DNA from: Siccirubricoccus deserti
GTDB taxonomy: Bacteria; Pseudomonadota; Alphaproteobacteria; Acetobacterales; Acetobacteraceae
Assembly (NCBI RefSeq): GCF_014283215.1
Contig: NZ_JACOMF010000024.1
Coordinates: 1 to 64,000 of the forward strand
Length of the DNA: 64,000 bases
Reading direction: 5' to 3'
Part shown: in pieces, positions 7,617 through 15,831 of the stretch
Layout: the number at the start of each line of letters is the position of its first letter
How positions within the stretch are numbered: the stretch's first letter is position 1
Program-made: the position numbers and the translations under genes
The notes under the pieces: generated by a model
What the model was told of the DNA's origin: nothing
The model's database searches: none
The model's input: the letters and a program-made list of their open reading frames with translations, nothing else

Positions 7617-9487
7617 TTAGTGCGATTGGAGAGGACGGAGCGGGCGGCCCGGAGGACATGGGCGACGAACAGGGTGCAGGACAGCATGATGAGCCAGGTG
7701 AGAATATGCAGGTTCGGAAGGTATTCGAGCAGTACGTGTGCTGCACGATGCAGCCCACTCAGGAAGCCGTTGTCCTCCTTCAACGGCACCCCACGCAATC
7801 TTTCGTCCAAGACGGTTGCCGTGAGGGTCAGGACGATGATGGAGATGACGCCCCGCTGCAACACCGAGAGGACCGCCAGCTTCAGGCGGCCGGCCGTGTT
7901 CAGCATGCCCTGAGCCCTGAGACTCTGGTGACGCAGCGCCCCGCCGAGGGCAAGGTTGATGTCGCCCATCAGCCAGCCGATTTCCGAGAGGATCTTCGCG
8001 CCCGCCCGGCGCCGCGCCCCGGGCTGGGTGCTGCGGCGCTGCCGGTCACGGAAATAGGCACGGCTGAGGGACATGAAATCTCCCTTCGGCGCAAGGGTCT
8101 GCAGGGATGCGTCGAGGGTGCTCAGGCTGCGGCCCACCCGCATCAGGCTCCAGCTGAAGGGCATGTCCCGCCGTGCGAAAACTTTGGCAACGTGGTTCGA
8201 CATGGATGCAACCGAACGGTCCGCATAGCGAGCACCCGGGAACTCGGTGCTCATCTTCCAGGCCTCCAGGGAGTCGCGCAGATCGCGGGATATTGGCCGC
8301 GGATCGAGCGCGCCGAGCCCAGGCTGCAGGAGCAGCATGTAGTCCGCCGCACGTTCGAAATCGCTGGCCGAAATCGCCGCGAGACTGCGTCGGTAGAGCT
8401 GGAAGGTACGCTCGTCCAACCGCCCTACGCTGCCAAAATCCAACAGGGCGATGCCATTGTCGGCCAGCAGCATGATATTGCCCGGATGCAGGTCGCCGTG
8501 GAAAAGATTGTCTTCCGTGATTTGCCTCAGCACGCTTACGGTCAGGCGCCGCGCCAACGCCTCCGGCTCGATGCCGTTCTCGAGCTGCCAGCGGCGCAGC
8601 CGGGAGGGATCGGTCCGCCGCATCTCAATGTAGTGGGACATCAGGACGCCTGGCACTTCCTCCATCACCAGGACCCGTTCGCCGGATAGCTCCTTGAACA
8701 CGCGAGGCACATGGATGCCGTGCGGCCGCAGGCTGCGGCGCATCCGCTTCAGGTTCACAGCCTCGAACCGGTAGTCAGTCTCCTCGTTGAGCAGATCGTC
8801 CAGCGCGTGGATGCCCTCGGCCATGCGGAACTGCGCGCCGATGCCGAGCATGCCCATAAGGGCACAAATTTGGCGCAGCACGCGCATGTCTCTCTCGAAG
8901 TTTGCACGGATATCGGGGCGCCGTATCTTCACGACGACCGCCCGGCCGTTGCGGAGCAGCGTGGCGCGATGTACCTGGCATACGGAGGCCGCAGCGAAGG
9001 GCAGCGGCTCGAAATCTGCGAAGACCTGGCTGAGCGGCCTGCCGAGATGCTCCTCGACCACGCGGCGCGCGACGTCGGCCGGGAAGCCAGCTACCCGGTA
9101 CTGCAGTTTCCCAAGTTCGCGGCACATCTCGTCCGACATCAGGTCGGTGCGCAGCGACAGAAGCTGCCCGGCCTTGATCCAGATGCCGCTCAGCCGCTCG
9201 AAGAGTTCGCGTGTCAGCACGGCTTTTCGGGCGGGATCCAGCTTCTGCGTCAGGCGCAGTCGTTGCAGCGTCAGGCCGAAGACCAGAAGCTGCCAGAAAG
9301 TACCGAAGAAATGGAAGCGGCTACCCGGCGGCACACGCTCAATCGGGATGGGCGCACTGGGTTCGGTTTGGCCCAGCGGCGTCGGAATGTCATCCTCGAT
9401 ATCGGGTGAGAAGGAACGCTCTGGCCGCCTGGGAAGGAGCGGCTGCAGGACGTCACGCTCACGTCGGCGTGGTCGGACAACATCCAC
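7613..9487 (-). CDS. ABC1/UbiB-family atypical kinase-like protein
   Basis: A 624-residue protein of the ABC1 (ADCK/UbiB/AarF) family, membrane-associated ATP-binding proteins best known from ubiquinone biosynthesis. Family hallmarks are visible: KAGQ at about 105-108, the alanine-rich nucleotide loop PFAAASVCQVHRA, the ExD-containing segment NEETDYRFEAVNLKR, and the catalytic and metal-binding blocks FHGDLHPGNIMLLADNG and ALLDFGSVGRLD. The C-terminus carries two hydrophobic segments (HVLLEYLPNLHILTWLIMLS and after), as expected for a membrane anchor. A GTG start at 9487 is assumed. Its stop overlaps the phosphopantetheinyl-transferase start, so the two are co-expressed. A role in the polyketide pathway is not established; it could equally be a general or stress-related gene. 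Confidence 0.87.
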   Translation of the reverse strand: MDVVRPRRRERDVLQPLLPRRPERSFSPDIEDDIPTPLGQTEPSAPIPIERVPPGSRFHFFGTFWQLLVFGLTLQRLRLTQKLDPARKAVLTRELFERLSGIWIKAGQLLSLRTDLMSDEMCRELGKLQYRVAGFPADVARRVVEEHLGRPLSQVFADFEPLPFAAASVCQVHRATLLRNGRAVVVKIRRPDIRANFERDMRVLRQICALMGMLGIGAQFRMAEGIHALDDLLNEETDYRFEAVNLKRMRRSLRPHGIHVPRVFKELSGERVLVMEEVPGVLMSHYIEMRRTDPSRLRRWQLENGIEPEALARRLTVSVLRQITEDNLFHGDLHPGNIMLLADNGIALLDFGSVGRLDERTFQLYRRSLAAISASDFERAADYMLLLQPGLGALDPRPISRDLRDSLEAWKMSTEFPGARYADRSVASMSNHVAKVFARRDMPFSWSLMRVGRSLSTLDASLQTLAPKGDFMSLSRAYFRDRQRRSTQPGARRRAGAKILSEIGWLMGDINLALGGALRHQSLRAQGMLNTAGRLKLAVLSVLQRGVISIIVLTLTATVLDERLRGVPLKEDNGFLSGLHRAAHVLLEYLPNLHILTWLIMLSCTLFVAHVLRAARSVLSNRTK

Positions 9488-9588
9488 GCGGATGCCCGCT
9501 GCGATGTGGCTGGCGATGCGTGTCTTCTCCGACTAGGCGCTCTCAACCCCCTTGCGGCGGCAGCCGGATCTGGCCGGCCCAATCGCTG

Positions 9589-9846
9589 TCAATCATCGTC
9601 ATCGTCATCGTCGTCGTCATCGTCATCAAAAAAGGAGCCTGCCTCCTGGCGAACGACGATAACCGCAGTCTGGGCGGACGCATCTAGGACTCCGTCTTCC
9701 TTCAGCGCGGCCACGGCATCCTCAACCTTCTCCATCAGCCGCCCTTCGCCACGGCGCAGGCTGCGGATCCGCTTGCGGGATTGCTCCCCCAGATCCAGCA
9801 CGCAAACGATGCCCTTGGTGGGCTCCTTGATCTCCGATCCGCTCAT
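9589..9846 (-). CDS. Small protein with poly-aspartate tail (DUF6200-like)
   Basis: An 85-residue protein. Its core, IVCVLDLGEQSRKRIRSLRR then GEGRLMEKVEDAVA, resembles the short DUF6200 family found in alpha- and betaproteobacteria (recognised from memory). It ends with GSFF and twelve consecutive aspartates. The function of the family is unknown. It follows the 122-residue basic protein by 33 bases and precedes the ABC1-kinase gene by about 100 bases, all on the same strand. The acidic tail next to a strongly basic partner gene suggests the two products could bind each other, which is inference only. Confidence 0.65.
   Translation of the reverse strand: MSGSEIKEPTKGIVCVLDLGEQSRKRIRSLRRGEGRLMEKVEDAVAALKEDGVLDASAQTAVIVVRQEAGSFFDDDDDDDDDDDD
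9592..9627. repeat. Triplet repeat encoding twelve aspartates
   Basis: Twelve successive ATC/GTC triplets on the plus strand, read as GAT/GAC on the minus strand, directly before the stop codon of the 85-residue protein. Such a triplet run can change length by replication slippage without shifting the frame. Confidence 0.85.
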
Positions 9847-9879
9847 GCCATCTCTCCGCCCTCGCCAGTAACGCCGCGC

Positions 9880-10248
9880 TCAGGTCGCGCGGCGTATGAC
9901 GCGCCTCACGTTCCGCGCGAGATCCTTTACCCAGCCATTGCGCCGCTTGCGGTTGGATGCGTCGTGCAGCACCAGGTAATGGCCGAGCGCCTTGTGCTCA
10001 GCCCGCACGAGGCGGCGTATGCGCTTTTCGATCGGCTTCAGTGCCTTCGACTGCGGCTTGAGCTCGCCGAGCTCAAGCTGGACCACGCCACGGCTGACGC
10101 GCCGCTTCGAGTCGATGACGGTGAACTTGATGTCCTCGGTCGCCAGGGAGAGGTGCCTGGGATGCACGGCAGACCGTGCGATGGTGACAGCGCCTGATCC
10201 GCCGATGACGGTGACCCGCTTCACGCCAGGTGGCATCCTCACCCGCAT
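9880..10248 (-). CDS. Small basic hypothetical protein (DUF6312-like)
   Basis: A 122-residue protein rich in arginine and lysine with no signal peptide or membrane helix. The C-terminal half contains SNRKRRNGWVKDLARNVRRV, a pattern I associate with small DUF6312-type proteins that accompany DUF6200 genes; the family name is from memory and uncertain. A good ribosome-binding sequence, GGAGGAAGG, lies about 8 bases before the ATG at 10248. It is the first gene of a same-strand run that continues with the poly-aspartate protein, the ABC1 kinase and the phosphopantetheinyl transferase, so the promoter of that run is probably just upstream, between 10249 and about 10350. Confidence 0.6.
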   Translation of the reverse strand: MRVRMPPGVKRVTVIGGSGAVTIARSAVHPRHLSLATEDIKFTVIDSKRRVSRGVVQLELGELKPQSKALKPIEKRIRRLVRAEHKALGHYLVLHDASNRKRRNGWVKDLARNVRRVIRRAT

Positions 10249-10910
10249 CGCATCACCCTTCCTCCGCTGCGCCCCGTGGATCCGAGGCGTGGCCGGCGCC
10301 GCGCAGGCAGCCGGGAGCTTATAGAAACCGAAAGGTCACCATGCGTTGCGCAAACGCTCGGTGCAAACGAAGATTTTCGCTCAGGGTGCATCACCTCGTT
10401 CGCAAGCCAGATTTTATACAGCGATCGGCCGACCTGCCAAGTAAATATTCTCTGTTGCCGTTGCTACGCGCCGTGCGCGGAGATCTGGGTACCGTTTCTC
10501 AGGCACACCGTTCACCGTTTAAAGTCCGGCGCCGCATTACGGTTGCTGCGCATCCTGGATGCGGACGGCGGCATCTCCTTTTTCTACCCACTCGCGGCCA
10601 TGGCGCCCGCAACCTGCGATTCGGCCGTCGTACAGCTGCCCGGCCGCAGCTCTACTCGTTGCATGCGCCGGAAGTGGCCTGCACCGGCAAGGGCAAGGCC
10701 CGCTTCGAGTTCAGCGTGAAGATCTCGCTTCCTGCAGCAGAATGTTCGGCCAGGCAACCTGGCGTCTTCGCCAACGGCATCCACCGCCATGCCTTCGTGA
10801 CAATGCCACCGCCTGACCGCGACTGCGTCAGCGGTCCTTCGCGCCCAAATCCAGTTCCTGTGAATCAAGCCGCTCGGCTGAATCCGGCGGCGCTCCGCGC
10901 CGTCCGACCT
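10249..10910. other. Intergenic region with lower-GC patch and transposase debris
   Basis: No intact gene is supported over these 660 bases. Positions 10340-10560 are noticeably richer in A and T than the surroundings (for example around 10410-10450), as expected for a promoter region or foreign DNA. Plus-strand frames through here have no recognisable domain except for the fragment at 10650-10730. The promoter of the 122-residue gene should lie at the left edge. I found no convincing -35/-10 pair. Confidence 0.4.
10650..10730 (+). pseudogene. IS5-like transposase fragment
   Basis: About 27 codons read LYSLHAPEVACTGKGKARFE then FSVKISL. This matches the conserved LYxLHAPEVxCIGKGKA..YEFGVKVS block seen in IS5/IS1182-type transposases. 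Nothing else of the gene is recognisable on either side, so this is a small relic. Confidence 0.55.
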
Positions 10911-12071
10911 CTATAGCCGCTCGCCCTGGCGGTTCAGGAGACGCCTGACCAAGGGCACGAGGAATGGCCGAGCCGCGAGGCGCAGCATGGTCTCGCGCGC
11001 GAGCAGTTGGAACCGGTTCGCAGGCGCGAACAGATGGATGTTCCGGCGCGCCATACGTTGGGCCGTCTCCACCCACGGGCGAAGTCGCGCCTCGTAGGCG
11101 GCGAGCGCCGTATCGATCTCGTCCGGTCCGTCGGCCAGCGCATCGGCGAGCACGACGCCACCGGCCATCGCGAGCGTCGCGCCCTTCCCGGCGAACAACG
11201 AGACGGCGAACGCGGCGTCGCCAAGCAGCACGATCCGCCCCTCGCTCCAGCGCGGCATCACCACATGGGCCAACTCGTCAAGGTACACGTCTTTCGCCGT
11301 CGGCAGCAGGTCCAGCATGGCCGGGACGCGCCAACCCGCGCCGGCGAAGGCGCGGTGCAACTCCTCCTCCATGGTGCCGATCCGCGGCCGCCCTTCGGTC
11401 CGCCAGATGAAGAACGCGACCAGCGTCTTCTCGTCCACGGCGCCAAGCGCCGCCGCGCGACCGACCTCGGTCAGCCAGTACGAGGTACCGAGTTCCGCGT
11501 CGGGAAAGCCGGAGCGGTCTAGCAGGAAGGCGGCCACGCGGGCTCCGAGCGGGCGCACCAGGCGCTCCTCCGGCCCGAAGCGGAGCACGCGGACCTGCGA
11601 GTGCAGGCCGTCCGCGCCGACCACAAGATTGCACCTGATTTCCTCGCCGTCGCTCAGCCGGACAACAATGCCGCCCCGCGTCTCCTCCAAGGAATTGACC
11701 GATGCGCCAAAGCGGACCTCCACCTCTCCTCGCACGCGCTCGAACAGCGCGCGTTCGATGTCACCGCGCATGAGGTTGAACTCGCGATCGCCGACGAGGC
11801 GTTCGATCGCCAAGCCATCGATGGCGAACCTCTCCTGCCCCGCTGGGCCGACATAGACGAGGCGGCGCGGCACGTGCCGGGCCGCTCGGAGTTCGTCCAG
11901 GCCCATCCGCTCGGCCGCATCAAGGCCGGGGTCCGACAGGCCGAGCATGTAGCCGCCGTCGCGCAGCGCGGGGGAGCGCTCCACAACAATGGGGGACAGG
12001 CCCCGCTGGCGCAGACGCAGGGCGAGCGACAGGCCCGCGATTCCTGCACCGGAGATCAGTACCTTCATCAT
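10911..12071 (-). CDS. Class A FAD-dependent monooxygenase
   Basis: An FAD/NAD(P)H-dependent aromatic-ring or polyketide hydroxylase of the PHBH/TetX-like class, about 387 residues from the ATG at 12071. The frame extends 92 residues further upstream, but only this start puts the Rossmann motif VLISGAGIAGLSLALRL at the N-terminus. Further blocks are the second FAD/NADPH signature VVGADGLHSQVRVL and the C-terminal FAD-binding block GRIVLLGDAAFAVSLFAGKG. It could be a tailoring enzyme for the polyketide, but it is separated from the PKS operon by about 680 bases with transposase debris and is not translationally coupled to anything. The true substrate is unknown. Confidence 0.85.
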   Translation of the reverse strand: MMKVLISGAGIAGLSLALRLRQRGLSPIVVERSPALRDGGYMLGLSDPGLDAAERMGLDELRAARHVPRRLVYVGPAGQERFAIDGLAIERLVGDREFNLMRGDIERALFERVRGEVEVRFGASVNSLEETRGGIVVRLSDGEEIRCNLVVGADGLHSQVRVLRFGPEERLVRPLGARVAAFLLDRSGFPDAELGTSYWLTEVGRAAALGAVDEKTLVAFFIWRTEGRPRIGTMEEELHRAFAGAGWRVPAMLDLLPTAKDVYLDELAHVVMPRWSEGRIVLLGDAAFAVSLFAGKGATLAMAGGVVLADALADGPDEIDTALAAYEARLRPWVETAQRMARRNIHLFAPANRFQLLARETMLRLAARPFLVPLVRRLLNRQGERL

Positions 12072-12594
12072 CGGCTCACGTGTGCGCCGCGGCAGCGCGC
12101 GAGTGCCGTTCCGGCTCCGGCGACGCGCTTTGGTCTTCCGATCGTCGTGGATCGCATCGACGCTCTCCACCCCCCAACAACTCGCCGCGAGCGGCCACAT
12201 GGGTGGTTGTTGCTGCCGCCCGGCCGACCCGTCGTGCCGCCGATCTCGACCACCACCACCGCCTTCGAGGCTCCCCCCTGCCCGCGAGGGCCGCAAATAC
12301 GCTGGCCGTGGGGAAGTCCGCCGTTCCGCCAGTCCGTCGGCGACCACGGTGCTCGGTTCGGCAATGGCCCGGAGGTGCTCCAGGCGCTCGCCAGTATGCT
12401 CGTCGCCGAGGCGGAGGCCCGCAACCGGTCAGCGTTGTCGGAGCCCACGGTGCGCCTCCCTGCCTCGGTGAGGCTAGACGACCTGACGGGTGCTGCCAAC
12501 GGCAGCTGTGTCCGGCGGTCCTGTCAGAGAGCGTCTGGAGCGACCTCCCATTCGATCGGACGGTCGGCGCAATCGTGAGCGAGCGTCTTGACTG
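12072..12594. other. Gene-free stretch upstream of the monooxygenase
   Basis: About 520 bases in which I cannot support a gene. Long frames exist on both strands because the DNA is GC-rich, but their translations are low-complexity arginine, proline and glycine runs without motifs. The monooxygenase promoter should lie here. The neighbouring transposase relic suggests this is a former insertion site. Confidence 0.4.
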
Positions 12595-12720
12595 TCAGGC
12601 GGCACGCCCCGGTGTCCTGATCCGGAGAATGACATTGAAGAGGCGACGGACGCAGGCGATGAGGGCGACCTTCTGCGGACGCCCACGCGCCAGATCTGCC
12701 TTGAGCGAAAGCGTCAGAGA
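12595..12720 (-). pseudogene. IS110/IS116-type transposase C-terminal remnant
   Basis: The minus strand reads LARGRPQKVALIACVRRLFN and then VILR, followed by a stop at 12595-12597. This is the typical tail of IS110/IS116/IS902 transposases (...GKPxKVALxAxMRKLLxxLN...). It differs from the intact copy at 266-1294, so it derives from another element. It sits immediately downstream of the last gene of the PKS operon and marks one edge of the cluster. Confidence 0.6.
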
Positions 12721-12748
12721 AACCCGACCCGGAACTTGCATTGCAGGA

Positions 12749-13567
12749 TCAATCCTCCGACCACTTCGGCTCACGCCGCTCCAACGCCGCGCGATGGCCT
12801 TCCTCCAGATCGGCGCTGAAGAAATGGCCCGCGTTCCACAAGGCGACGTGTCGTAGCCCGCGCTCCTCTTCGACCAGTTCGGCCTCGTCCATCAAATGCT
12901 TGACCGCGCTGACGACCAGGGGCGCGTTGCGGGCGATGTTCCGCGCCAAGTCCAGCGCGCCGGCCAGCAACTGCTCGCGGTCTGGATAGACTGCATTGAC
13001 CAGCCCAATGGCCTGGGCGCGCCCCGCCCCGGCCGGCGCGCCGGTGAAGGCCATCTCGCGCGCCGGGCCACGGCCGATGATGCGCGGCAGCCAGGTCAGC
13101 GTGCCGAGGTCCGCCACCATTGCAATACGCGTTTCATGCACGGCAAATTGCGCGTCGGCGGCGCAGAGCCGGATATCCGCGGCACAGGCGAGATCCAATC
13201 CGCCGCCAAAGCAGAAGCCGTTGACCGCGGCGATGACCGGCTTGGGGCAGGACCGTACGGTCATCATGGCGGCCTGGAAGCGCCGGATGGTTCGGTGCAG
13301 CAGCGTGGTGCGGCCGGCCGGCGGTTCTCCGGGCCGGGCCGGCGGCAGCAAATTCATCGACAACTCCTTGTCGAGTCCGATGCTGAAGGCGCGTCCTTCC
13401 GCGCGCAGGACCACGGCGCGCACCACCCGGCTGTCGGCGATGCGTGCGAAGATGGCGGCAAGTTCAGCGAAGAATACCGGGTCCATGGCATTGAGCCGGC
13501 CAGGATTGGCCAGCACCACCTCCGCCACCTGCGCCTCGTGGAATCGTAGCCGCGCCGCCTCAACCAC
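12749..13567 (-). CDS. Crotonase-fold enzyme, dienoyl-CoA isomerase-like
   Basis: A third enoyl-CoA hydratase/isomerase-fold protein at the end of the PKS operon, 272 residues from a GTG at 13567 that overlaps the stop of the upstream reductase gene. D125 (GGGLDLACAAD), E145 (VHETRIAM) and D153 (VADLGTL) are spaced 20 and 8 residues apart. That is exactly the spacing of D176, E196 and D204, the catalytic residues of delta3,5-delta2,4-dienoyl-CoA isomerase. The flanking RTIRRFQAAMMTVRSCPKPV also fits that subfamily. I infer that it shifts double bonds in a carrier-bound or released polyketide intermediate rather than taking part in beta-branching, which ECH1 and ECH2 already cover. An acyl-CoA-degrading role cannot be excluded. 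Confidence 0.83.
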   Translation of the reverse strand: MVEAARLRFHEAQVAEVVLANPGRLNAMDPVFFAELAAIFARIADSRVVRAVVLRAEGRAFSIGLDKELSMNLLPPARPGEPPAGRTTLLHRTIRRFQAAMMTVRSCPKPVIAAVNGFCFGGGLDLACAADIRLCAADAQFAVHETRIAMVADLGTLTWLPRIIGRGPAREMAFTGAPAGAGRAQAIGLVNAVYPDREQLLAGALDLARNIARNAPLVVSAVKHLMDEAELVEEERGLRHVALWNAGHFFSADLEEGHRAALERREPKWSED

Positions 13568-14930
13568 CCTGCCTGCCCTCCCTGGCAGCCAACAGCCCTG
13601 CCGCCGCATCCATGAGCGCATCGCCGATCAGGTCGACATGCCGCGCCCGCCAATCCTCGAAGCTGGTGCCACGCGCCCATTCGTTAAAGGCGCCCATGGC
13701 CGGCCCGCAATGCACCTGCCAATCGGTGCGACGGACCGTGTCGCCGGTCATTGCGAGGCGGTTGGCGTGGATCCAGTACCAGCGCAGAATCATGGCCAGC
13801 TTCTGCTTCGGGTTGGCTTCGGCGGCGGCCAGGATATCGGGTGCGGCAGCAGCATAGTGGTCGATGGTTTCGGCCCAGACCTCGGCGACAGGGCGGCCAA
13901 AATACTGCCGCTCGATCTGTCGCAGGGTTTCGGCCGGCACCTCCTCCAGGCTGTCATGGCGGCGCCAGATCTCGTACAGCCGATTGGCCCGAGCCGAAAA
14001 CAGCAGCCCCCGCCGCAGCACCTGCACCCGGGCGCCGATCTCGAACATGTCGCCGGCCGGGGCGAAATCGGTGTCCTGCGGTCCGGCCAGGGCCAGCAGA
14101 TCCTTGACCGCGTCGGACGTGCTGGCTTCCACGGTGCATTGATTGATGGAGCCGGTCAGCACGAAATCCGCGCCCATCGCGAAGGCCGCCGCCAGGGCCG
14201 CCGGGGTGCCGAGCCCGCCGGCCAGCCCGACCCGGGGTGGCCGGGCAAAGCCGTGCCGGCGGGCCTCCCGGTCGCGCAGCGCCTGCATGGCCGGCAGCAG
14301 CACCAGGGCCACGCGGCGGTCGGTGTGCCCGCCGCTGTCGGCCTCGGCACAGATGTCGTCGGCCAGCGGCAGCCTGGCAGCCAGCGCGGCTTCCTCCGGC
14401 GTGATCCGCCCTGCATCCGCCAGCGCGGCCACGATGGCCGGCGGCGCCGGGCCCATGAACTGCGCCGCCACTTCCAGCCGGGAGGCCTTGCCGAGCACCT
14501 TGTTCGGCGCGCAAGGCGTGCCGTCTGCACCGCAGCGCAGGCCCGAAAGCCGGTAGCGTACCAAGGCCGGGGTCACCTCGATATAGGCCGCGGCCTCGAC
14601 CGAGCGCACGCCCTCCTCCAGCAGGAGGTCGACCATTGCCTCCTCCAGCGCCGGCATGCCGATGGGGTGCAGCAGATTGACACCCCAGGGGGCCGCCGGC
14701 CCGACCGCCGCGCGGATGCGCCGCACGGCCGAGCGGATGGCGGCCAGCCGCTGCCCCCCCGCCCCGTACCAGGAGAGCAGCCCGGCCCGCGCCATGCGGG
14801 CCACCAGTTCCGGCGAGGCAATGCCCTTGGCCATGGCTCCGGCGACATAGGCCAGGCGGACACCATGCTCGCGCCGGAAGCTGGCGGAGCCGAGCCTGTC
14901 ACCGCGGGCTGTGACGGCATCCAGTGCCAT
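13560..14930 (-). CDS. Trans-acting enoyl reductase (PfaD family)
   Basis: A 456-residue FMN-dependent enoyl reductase of the PfaD/PksE-ER type, which acts in trans to reduce enoyl intermediates on trans-AT PKS modules lacking an ER domain. Diagnostic segments are PWGVNLLHPIGMPALEEA near the start of the TIM barrel, VGLAGGLGTPAALAAAFAMG, ADFVLTGSINQCTVEA and the C-terminal EANPKQKLAMILRWYWIHAN block characteristic of the family. No PKS module in the window has its own ER. The start is 9 bases after the stop of the acyltransferase gene and its end overlaps the isomerase start. It is free-standing rather than fused to the AT as in some clusters. Confidence 0.92.
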   Translation of the reverse strand: MALDAVTARGDRLGSASFRREHGVRLAYVAGAMAKGIASPELVARMARAGLLSWYGAGGQRLAAIRSAVRRIRAAVGPAAPWGVNLLHPIGMPALEEAMVDLLLEEGVRSVEAAAYIEVTPALVRYRLSGLRCGADGTPCAPNKVLGKASRLEVAAQFMGPAPPAIVAALADAGRITPEEAALAARLPLADDICAEADSGGHTDRRVALVLLPAMQALRDREARRHGFARPPRVGLAGGLGTPAALAAAFAMGADFVLTGSINQCTVEASTSDAVKDLLALAGPQDTDFAPAGDMFEIGARVQVLRRGLLFSARANRLYEIWRRHDSLEEVPAETLRQIERQYFGRPVAEVWAETIDHYAAAAPDILAAAEANPKQKLAMILRWYWIHANRLAMTGDTVRRTDWQVHCGPAMGAFNEWARGTSFEDWRARHVDLIGDALMDAAAGLLAAREGRQGG

Positions 14931-14939
14931 GCTGCGGGT

Positions 14940-15827
14940 CTAGTTGGCGAAGACCGTAGCGGCGCGGATCTGCGCAATCAGCCGCGTCATGGTCTGCCCG
15001 GGCCCGATCTCCCGGAACTCGCGCAGCCCCATGCGCAGCAGGTATTCGATGGATTCGATCCACCGCACGGGCGAGACGATCTGCGCCTGCAGTTCCGCGG
15101 CGATCTCGTCGTCGCGATAGGCAAAGGCGCGGCGGTTCGAAATGACGGGAAAGGCCAGCGGCGCCAGCCGGGTCGCCGCCAGGGTCCGGCCGAAGGCCTC
15201 TGCCGCCGCCCGCATGGCACGGGAATGGAAGGCCGCGCTGACATCAAGCCGGATGACCGCCCGGGCACCTGCCGCCCGCAGCGGCGCCTCAATGCGGTCC
15301 AGCGCGGCCACCTCCCCGGCGATGACCACCTGCTCGTAGGAATTGTAGTTGGCGACATCGATCTCGGGGAAATCCGCCACCACCTCGGCCAGCCGCCGCG
15401 GCGCCAGGCCGATCACCGCGCTCATGCTTCCGCCCCGGGCTGCGGCCATCAGGCGCCCCCGCTCGGCGACCAGGCGCAGCCCGGTCATCAGGTCGAAGCA
15501 GCCCGCGGCATGGAGCGCGGCATACTCGCCGAGGGAATGGCCCGCCGCCGCCGCCGGCGCCGATTCCCCATCCTCCCACCAGGCGCGGTATTCGAGCGCG
15601 CAGGTCAGGAACAACGCCGGCTGGGTATAGCGTGTCTGACCGAGGAGGCCGGCCGGGTCCTCCAGGCACAGCCGGTCGATCCGCCAGCCCAGATGATCAG
15701 AGGCTTCCTCCACCGCTTCGGGGAAGCGGCCGAAGGCAGCCCGCCCCATCCCCACGGCCTGCGAGCCCTGGCCGGGGAAGATGCAGGCGAGGCGGCGCGG
15801 CGTGGTCTGCAACGGGTCGAGCGGCAT
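14940..15827 (-). CDS. Trans-acting malonyl-CoA:ACP acyltransferase
   Basis: A free-standing FabD-like acyltransferase of 295 residues that would load malonyl units onto every ACP of the AT-less modules. The serine nucleophile S98 lies in AAAGHSLGEYAAL, the carboxylate-binding arginine in LVAERGRLMAA (R123) and the catalytic histidine H201 in SAAFHSRAM. The AFHS context is the malonyl-selecting form. The start of the protein, CIFPGQGSQAVGMG, is standard. Only one AT gene is visible, whereas many trans-AT clusters also have an acyl hydrolase-type AT. If a second copy exists it lies outside the window. It starts four bases after the ECH2 stop. Confidence 0.94.
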   Translation of the reverse strand: MPLDPLQTTPRRLACIFPGQGSQAVGMGRAAFGRFPEAVEEASDHLGWRIDRLCLEDPAGLLGQTRYTQPALFLTCALEYRAWWEDGESAPAAAAGHSLGEYAALHAAGCFDLMTGLRLVAERGRLMAAARGGSMSAVIGLAPRRLAEVVADFPEIDVANYNSYEQVVIAGEVAALDRIEAPLRAAGARAVIRLDVSAAFHSRAMRAAAEAFGRTLAATRLAPLAFPVISNRRAFAYRDDEIAAELQAQIVSPVRWIESIEYLLRMGLREFREIGPGQTMTRLIAQIRAATVFAN

Positions 15828-15831
15828 GGCC

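Noticed and set aside
10276-10719. Plus-strand open frame as a gene in the lower-GC patch
   Set aside because: No motif, no clear ribosome-binding site, and other frames overlap it. Only the 27-codon transposase relic, in a different frame, is recognisable.
12072-12347. 92-residue N-terminal extension of the monooxygenase
   Set aside because: It would place the FAD-binding GxGxxG motif far from the N-terminus, and the extension has no recognisable sequence.
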